Shown here: piece by piece, positions 59,344 to 64,000 of the stretch
Numbering within the stretch: position 1 is the stretch's first letter
Layout: the number at the start of each line of letters is the position of its first letter
Source: Janthinobacterium sp. ROICE36
GTDB lineage: Bacteria > Pseudomonadota > Gammaproteobacteria > Burkholderiales > Burkholderiaceae_D
Direction of reading: 5' to 3'
Length of the DNA stretch: 64,000 bases
Assembly (NCBI RefSeq): GCF_002869965.1
Contig: NZ_PEBS01000017.1
Span: 27,468 to 91,467, forward strand
The notes under the pieces: generated by a model
Seen by the model: only the letters and a program-made list of their open reading frames with translations
What the model was told of the DNA's origin: nothing
Databases searched by the model: none
Program-made: the position numbers and the translations under genes

Positions 59344-59713
59344 GCTTGTGTTAAGTAACCCCAATAAATTCTTGTGATTTCTGACTTCCATAACCGGCGC
59401 GTTGCTGCGTTGCCAACTGCTAGCAGTCGGCGCCTTGCATAGCGTCCGGTTCTGTTCGTCATAACTTCACAATAATTTCCTGACGATTACTTAGCTCTGA
59501 TTGGCAGCCAGACGCGCCAGACCGGTCGAAATACCCTCGTTCTCAACACTCAACCCGGCTTCACGGTGGTAACTGGTTTGGATGCTGCCTGGGCCAGGTC
59601 TTCCCCCCCTCCCCCGTATTAGTGCGCTAATTTCCGCTCAGGTAGAGAAACAGCTTCAGCATTTCTTGCCAGTGCCTCCGCAACAATCTTACTGAAACCA
59701 AGTTTTCATAACT

Positions 59714-59728
59714 ATGCAATAAATGCAT
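59714..59728. promoter_or_regulatory. LysR-type dyad upstream of glutamate dehydrogenase family gene
   Basis: ATGCAATAAATGCAT is ATGC-N7-GCAT, a LysR-type T-N11-A element, 123 bp before the ATG. Function is inferred only from pattern and position. Confidence 0.35.
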
Positions 59729-59850
59729 AACCGGATGCGCACAAAGCATTGGCCGGGGCATGAGGCTATCGCCTACGATGCGGTTCCGCTGCGCGCAGCT
59801 GCATCTCGGCTGTGCCTCTAATGTATTCGTATTGTCAGGAGCTTTCAAGC

Positions 59851-61137
59851 ATGACCAGCAAGCACGCACTTCCTTCCTACCTCAATCCTGAAGACCTGGG
59901 CCCATGGGGCGTCTACCTCGAGCAGATCGACCGCGTTACGCCATACCTGGGCAACCTGTCGCGCTGGGTGGAAACGCTGAAGCGTCCAAAGCGCATCCTG
60001 ACGGTCGACGTGCCTATCGAGCGCGATGACGGCAGCATTGCCCACTACGAAGGCTATCGCGTGCAGCACAATCTGTCGCGTGGCCCGGGCAAAGGCGGCG
60101 TGCGCTTCCACCAGGACGTGACGTTGTCGGAAGTGATGGCCCTGTCGGCCTGGATGACGGTCAAGAATGCCGCCGTCAACGTGCCATACGGCGGCGCCAA
60201 GGGCGGTATCCGTGTCGACCCGAAGACCCTGTCGCGCAACGAGTTGCAGCGCCTGACCCGCCGCTACACGAGCGAGATCAGCATGATCATCGGACCAAAC
60301 AAGGATATCCCTGCACCGGACGTCAACACGAATGAACAAGTCATGGCGTGGATGATGGACAGCTACGCCATGATCGGCGGCAATATGTCGACCGGCGTGG
60401 TGACGGGTAAGCCTATCTCGCTGGGCGGCAGCCTGGGTCGCCGCGATGCGACGGGCCGCGGCGTGTTCGTCGTCGGTTGCGATGCGGCCGCCAAGGTCGG
60501 CATGTCGCTCGAAGGCGCGAAAGTCATCGTGCAAGGTTTCGGCAATGTGGGCGGCGTCGCTGCACGCATGTTCGCTGAAGCCGGCTCGAAAATCGTCGCG
60601 GTACAAGACCACAAGACCACCGTGGTGCATGCCGGCGGCTTGAACATCCCGCAATTGCTGGCACACGTGGCCGAAGTGGGCAGCGTCGAAGGCTTCCCGG
60701 GCGCCGAGGCATTCGTGCCGCGCGAAGATTTCTGGGGCATCGATTGCGACATCCTGATCCCGGCTGCACTGGAACAGCAGATCACGGCCGAACGCGCACA
60801 AGTCATCCGCGCCAAGATCATCCTGGAAGGCGCCAATGGCCCGACCCTGCCGGCAGCGGACGACATCCTGACCGACCGTGGCGTACTGATCGTGCCGGAC
60901 GTGCTGGCCAACGCCGGCGGCGTGACCGTCAGCTACTTCGAGTGGGCACAGAACTTCTCGAGCTTCTTCTGGACCGAAGAAGAAATCAACAGCCGCCTGA
61001 CCCGCATCATGCGCGAAGCATTCGACGCGGTATGGCAAGTGTCGCAAGAGAAGAAAGTGTCGATGCGTACCGCCACCTTCATCCTGGCGTGCACGCGCGT
61101 GCTGCAAGCGCGCGAAGTACGCGGTCTGTACCCATAA
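59851..61137 (+). CDS. gdhA: Glu/Leu/Phe/Val dehydrogenase (glutamate dehydrogenase)
   Basis: NAD(P)-dependent amino-acid dehydrogenase of 428 aa linking glutamate and 2-oxoglutarate. [10 protein letters not shown] carries a conserved Lys, GGAKGGI the catalytic Lys, and [14 protein letters not shown] the Rossmann motif. The length fits the about 420-residue NAD-type glutamate dehydrogenase. The start MTSKHALP at 59851 has AGGAG 10 nt upstream. A strong bidirectional terminator follows. Confidence 0.93.
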   Translation: MTSKHALPSYLNPEDLGPWGVYLEQIDRVTPYLGNLSRWVETLKRPKRILTVDVPIERDDGSIAHYEGYRVQHNLSRGPGKGGVRFHQDVTLSEVMALSAWMTVKNAAVNVPYGGAKGGIRVDPKTLSRNELQRLTRRYTSEISMIIGPNKDIPAPDVNTNEQVMAWMMDSYAMIGGNMSTGVVTGKPISLGGSLGRRDATGRGVFVVGCDAAAKVGMSLEGAKVIVQGFGNVGGVAARMFAEAGSKIVAVQDHKTTVVHAGGLNIPQLLAHVAEVGSVEGFPGAEAFVPREDFWGIDCDILIPAALEQQITAERAQVIRAKIILEGANGPTLPAADDILTDRGVLIVPDVLANAGGVTVSYFEWAQNFSSFFWTEEEINSRLTRIMREAFDAVWQVSQEKKVSMRTATFILACTRVLQAREVRGLYP

Positions 61138-61223
61138 TGGCTGCCTGAGAAAATGCCTGGGGCGTTGTTGCTTCGCCTGGCCCCAGACATTTTTCAGGTG
61201 CCATTGGTTTGCTGGCGCCTCAT

Positions 61224-61264
61224 AAAAAAATCCCGCCACACTTTTGTGTGAGCGGGATTTTTTT
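61224..61264. terminator. Strong bidirectional intrinsic terminator
   Basis: AAAAAAATCCCGC / GCGGGATTTTTTT with an inner CACAC/GTGTG stem and a TTTT loop (CACACTTTTGTGTG). It lies between the convergent gdhA and galE genes and is a textbook terminator for both. Confidence 0.92.
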
Positions 61265-61283
61265 GTATCTGGCGGCCTTTTTT

Positions 61284-62303
61284 TTACGCCGCGTAGCCTT
61301 GAGGGTTCTGGTGCTGCCAGCGCCAGTGGTCGCGGCACATGTCGTCGATGTTTTTCTGCGCTTGCCAGCCCAGCAGTTCCTTCGCCTTGTCGGCGGAGGC
61401 GTAGCAGCTGGCGATGTCGCCGGGGCGGCGCGGCACGATGTCGTACGGCACGGCGCGGCCGCTGGCCGCTTCGAAGGCGCGCACGGTGTCGAGCACGCTG
61501 TAGCCGTGGCCCGTACCCAGGTTGACGGTAAAGCCGCCCTCGGTGGAAAACAGGCGGTTCAACGCGGCCACATGGCCCAGCGCCAGGTCGACCACGTGGA
61601 TGTAGTCGCGCACGCCCGTGCCATCCGGCGTAGCGTAATCATTGCCAAAGACGGCCAGGCGCTCGCGGCGGCCCACGGCCACCTGGGCGATGAAAGGCAT
61701 CAGGTTATTCGGGATGCCGGCCGGATCTTCGCCGATCAAGCCGCTGGCATGCGCGCCGACCGGATTGAAATAGCGCAATACGCCGACTTGCCATTGAGCA
61801 TCGGCATGCACGAGATCGGCCAGGATCTGCTCGACCATCAGCTTCGAGCGGCCATATGGATTGGTCACGGACAGGCGCGACGATTCCAGGATCGGCAAGG
61901 CTTCCGGATCGCCATACACGGTAGCCGACGAACTGAAGACAAAACGCTTCACATTCGCCGCCGCCAGCACTTCCAGCAGCGCCACGGTGCCCGTCACATT
62001 GTTATCCATATACATCAACGGCTGGGCCACGGATTCGCCCACAGCCTTCAAGCCCGCAAAATGGATCACCGCATCGATGGCATGCTCGCGCAACACAGCG
62101 GCCATGGCCGTGCGGTCGCGCACGTCGGCCTCGTAGAACGGTACGCTTCTGCCGGAAATGCGCTCCACACGCGCCATCGCTTCGCGCGCGCTATTGCACA
62201 GATTATCCACCGCAACGACATCAAAGCCGGCCGCCAGCAATTCGACACAGGTATGCGAGCCGATGAAACCGGATGCGCCGGTCACGAGTATTTTCTTGGA
62301 CAT
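61284..62303 (-). CDS. galE: UDP-glucose 4-epimerase
   Basis: Interconverts UDP-glucose and UDP-galactose; 339 aa, NAD-bound SDR fold. GASGFIGSH (Rossmann), SSSATVYG and NPYGRSKLMVE (Tyr-x3-Lys catalytic pair) are complete. It supplies sugars for surface polysaccharide. The start is MSKKILV at 62303. It is separated from trmB by a terminator and has its own promoter region. Confidence 0.94.
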   Translation of the reverse strand: MSKKILVTGASGFIGSHTCVELLAAGFDVVAVDNLCNSAREAMARVERISGRSVPFYEADVRDRTAMAAVLREHAIDAVIHFAGLKAVGESVAQPLMYMDNNVTGTVALLEVLAAANVKRFVFSSSATVYGDPEALPILESSRLSVTNPYGRSKLMVEQILADLVHADAQWQVGVLRYFNPVGAHASGLIGEDPAGIPNNLMPFIAQVAVGRRERLAVFGNDYATPDGTGVRDYIHVVDLALGHVAALNRLFSTEGGFTVNLGTGHGYSVLDTVRAFEAASGRAVPYDIVPRRPGDIASCYASADKAKELLGWQAQKNIDDMCRDHWRWQHQNPQGYAA

Positions 62304-62382
62304 AATATCAATCAATGCAAAAAAGATAAGCCTACCGTAATTCCCTCACCTTGCCTAGCCAGCGCACTATAGCGCGCGCATG

Positions 62383-62413
62383 AAAAAAGCCTGCGGCGTC
62401 GCCGAACAGGCTT
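62383..62413 (-). terminator. Intrinsic terminator after trmB
   Basis: AAGCCTG (62387-62393) pairs with CAGGCTT (62407-62413) around a GC-rich loop. Read on the minus strand it ends with six T at 62383-62388. It separates trmB from galE. Confidence 0.85.
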
Positions 62414-62457
62414 GATCTTGCGCAAACGGCACAGACGGGTAAATCGATAAAGAGAGT

Positions 62458-63177
62458 TTATTTCTTGATGAACACCAGATCCCACACGCCATGGCCCAAC
62501 TTCAAGCCGCGGTTTTCAAACTTGGTCAGCGGACGATACGCGGGCTGTGGCGCATAAGCATCGGCGCTATTGCGCAACTGCGGCTCGGCGCCCAGCACCT
62601 CCAGCATTTGCACCGCGTAATCTTCCCAATCGGTGGCGCAGTGCAGATAGCCGCCTGGCGCCAGGCGATCGGTCAATTGCTTGACGAACGACGACTGGAG
62701 CAAACGGCGCTTGTTATGGCGCGCCTTGTGCCATGGATCGGGGAAAAACACGTGGATGCCGGCCAGGGAATTGGCGGGAATCATGTGCGTCAGCACTTCC
62801 ACCGCATCGTGCTGCAGCAGACGCAGATTCGTCAGCGACTCTTCGCCAATCAGCTTCAACAGGCTGCCGACACCGGGCGTATGTACTTCGACACCGATAA
62901 AATCCTTCTCTGGCATGGCCTTGGCGATATGCGCAGTCGTCGCCCCCATGCCAAAACCGATTTCCAGGATGACCGGTGCCTTGCGGCCGAACACCTGCTC
63001 GAAGTCCGTCGGTTCTTTGGCGAAAGGCACCAGGAACTGCGGCCCCAAAGTCTCAAGCGCGCGCGCCTGCGCGACAGACAGCCGTCCCGCGCGGGTCACG
63101 AAGCTGCGGATGCGGTGTTCGGTCGGATCATACATCATCGGCCGCGCCGGGCCGTTTGCTGGGGTATCAGAAGACAT
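62458..63177 (-). CDS. trmB: tRNA (guanine-N7-)-methyltransferase
   Basis: Makes m7G46 in tRNA with SAM; 239 aa. [16 protein letters not shown] is the SAM site and [15 protein letters not shown] the signature of TrmB. The start MSSDTPA at 63177 is used; the open frame runs back through the tRNA gene and is not real. An N-terminal extension of about 45 residues precedes the core, common in this group. Confidence 0.95.
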   Translation of the reverse strand: MSSDTPANGPARPMMYDPTEHRIRSFVTRAGRLSVAQARALETLGPQFLVPFAKEPTDFEQVFGRKAPVILEIGFGMGATTAHIAKAMPEKDFIGVEVHTPGVGSLLKLIGEESLTNLRLLQHDAVEVLTHMIPANSLAGIHVFFPDPWHKARHNKRRLLQSSFVKQLTDRLAPGGYLHCATDWEDYAVQMLEVLGAEPQLRNSADAYAPQPAYRPLTKFENRGLKLGHGVWDLVFIKK

Positions 63178-63231
63178 GGGAATGGAGAAATAAGTGGCCG
63201 CGCCACATAAAAACCAGGCGCCAGCGAAAAA

Positions 63232-63305
63232 TGGAGCGGGTGAAGGGAATCGAACCCTCGTCGTAAGCTTGGGAAGCTTCTGCTCTACCATTGAGCTACA
63301 CCCGC
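63232..63305 (-). tRNA. tRNA-Gly (anticodon CCC)
   Basis: A 74-nt tRNA on the minus strand with the CCA end encoded (TGG at 63232-63234 in plus). The acceptor stem GCGGGTG/CACCCGC, T arm GAGGGTTCGATTCCC and anticodon loop TTCCCAA are clear. It lies just upstream of trmB on the same strand. Confidence 0.93.
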
Positions 63306-63603
63306 GAAGCCTGCATTTTACGCGGGATGGCAAGGACTTGGCAAACTTGTGGATCGCTTTCGAACTCATCAAGAATTCTCGCGATATTTGACACGAAACA
63401 TAGACTACGGCATCGGCACAGTGCCGTTTTTGTTAATAGAGAACAACATCACGGGTAGCCAAGCACGGTGAATAGCCTGGGATACGGCTGAAATAAAATA
63501 AATGTTATTGCCTTTAACTGTGTGGCGCAGACTAGCGGGAGAAATGTTGCTACAATCGCGTGACAGTTTAGCATTCCCGCTGTTCAACCTAAAAGGATAT
63601 CCC

Positions 63604-63843
63604 ATGAAGAAAATTCTGATCGCTTCGGCAATCCTGTGCTTCGCTTCCGCACAAGCCATGGCTCAAACGACTCCAGCTCCTGCTCCAGCAGCTGCAGCAC
63701 CAGCTGCTGGCGCCGCTGCCGGCACCACCGTTGCCGGCCTGAGCGTCAGCACCATGATCGCAATCGGCGCAGCAGTTGCCGTTGTGGCCGGTGCAGCAAG
63801 CTCGGACTCGACCACCACGCACAGCACGACAACCCACCATTAA
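63604..63843 (+). CDS. Small secreted Ala-rich protein
   Basis: A 79-aa protein with a signal peptide (MKKILIASAILCFASAQAMA), a Pro/Ala repeat (TTPAPAPAAAAPAAGAAAG), a possible helix (about 50-67) and a Ser/Thr/His-rich tail. The AAAGGATAT ribosome site is strong. Function unknown; such small proteins are frequent in Oxalobacteraceae. A transposase reading frame overlaps it in the opposite direction. Confidence 0.7.
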   Translation: MKKILIASAILCFASAQAMAQTTPAPAPAAAAPAAGAAAGTTVAGLSVSTMIAIGAAVAVVAGAASSDSTTTHSTTTHH

Positions 63844-63871
63844 TACCTGGCTGCGCAAGCAGCGACAGGTA

Positions 63872-64000
63872 GGTGTCAAGACCGGCCTGGTTATATACGC
63901 GTTTAACGAATAATTCCGGCTTTTTCTCCTGCCATTTCTTCATCGCCTGAATCGGTGTTGCGTTATCCAAGGCGCGCTGGGGAATGTTGTGGTTGTAGAT
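63872..64000 (-). mobile_element. C-terminus of a DDE transposase (partial)
   Basis: The minus-strand frame from the window edge reads IYNHNIPQRALDNATP then AMKKWQEKKPELFVKRV and NQAGLDT, the usual C-terminal end of an IS481- or IS3-type transposase/integrase. The expected stop after GLDT is missing; the frame stays open to 63746 into the small secreted gene. The element continues outside the window. Confidence 0.7.

Larger units (their letters stand above)
59189..59850. other. Non-coding debris with IS3-like and group II intron-like fragments
   Basis: A 660-bp gap without an intact gene. It contains an IS3-like fragment (59281-59343), a possible intron 3' end (59183-59240), a perfect palindrome ACTGCTAGCAGT (59416-59427), and the gdhA-family promoter region near 59714. 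The remainder looks like decayed sequence. Confidence 0.5.

Noticed and set aside
59137..59391. Minus-strand frame of 84 codons as a complete gene
   Set aside because: Only about 21 codons resemble a transposase; the rest overlaps the acyltransferase end and the intron-like hairpin, so it is a fragment and not a gene.
63178..63372. Upstream extension of TrmB to 304 residues
   Set aside because: The extension would translate through the tRNA-Gly gene.

Overview
The window reads as ordinary chromosome of a GC-rich betaproteobacterium, most likely Oxalobacteraceae and Janthinobacterium- or Massilia-like. This is inferred from the gene order (hda, HAD phosphatase, pcnB, folK; pcm, rhodanese, tolC; grpE, dnaK, dnaJ next to hemH, recN, nadK), the codon bias, and the protein flavour of ArgP, PurM, TrmB and the Gdh family. 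No phage, plasmid, CRISPR array or rRNA was seen. One tRNA-Gly(CCC) is present.

Layout. 1-4.0 kb: end of a response regulator, a TctE-like sensor kinase, and a two-subunit DUF4212/sodium:solute symporter. 4-9.4 kb: a PPi-type phosphofructokinase, then an IclR regulator divergent from a GMC oxidoreductase and an MHS-type transporter, with a perfect operator-like dyad between them. 9.4-16 kb: purM, a PerM-like permease, and the operon hda-HAD-pcnB-folK followed by panB. 16-24.3 kb: a minus-strand polyamine uptake and gamma-glutamyl catabolism cluster (puuD, puuA, aminotransferase, ABC ATPase, two permeases, aldehyde dehydrogenase) that lacks the periplasmic binding protein. 24.6-33.9 kb: an MFS pump, a beta-propeller/ECF sigma/membrane-anchored partner triad, a TRIC-type channel, a class A PBP, ArgP and a beta-carbonic anhydrase. 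34-42.2 kb: dnaJ, dnaK, grpE, hemH, recN and nadK, with sigma-32-type promoters before grpE and dnaK and a LexA box before nadK-recN. 42.4-46.6 kb: a small hydrophilic protein, a sorbosone-dehydrogenase-like protein, OsmC, GloA, and a LysR/DMT pair. 46.6-50 kb: tolC, rhodanese, pcm and a TetR regulator. 50-58.2 kb: a head-GIN lipoprotein, a YkgJ protein, a DeoR/MFS pair, uppP, recQ with a small partner, and a HypT-like LysR.

58.2-59.85 kb is the only clearly foreign-looking stretch. It holds an AT-rich hexapeptide acyltransferase followed by 660 bp of non-coding debris with an IS3-like fragment and a sequence resembling the 3' end of a group II intron. 59.85-64 kb returns to normal: glutamate dehydrogenase family, galE, trmB, tRNA-Gly, a small Ala-rich secreted protein, and the C-terminus of a transposase that runs off the window.

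I did not find a convincing wholly new system. The best leads are the PotF-less polyamine cluster with an internal terminator, the SOS box that seems to place NAD kinase under LexA together with recN, an EF-hand-like loop inside the symporter, the beta-propeller/sigma triad, the structured argP-can spacer, and the debris-flanked acyltransferase islet.
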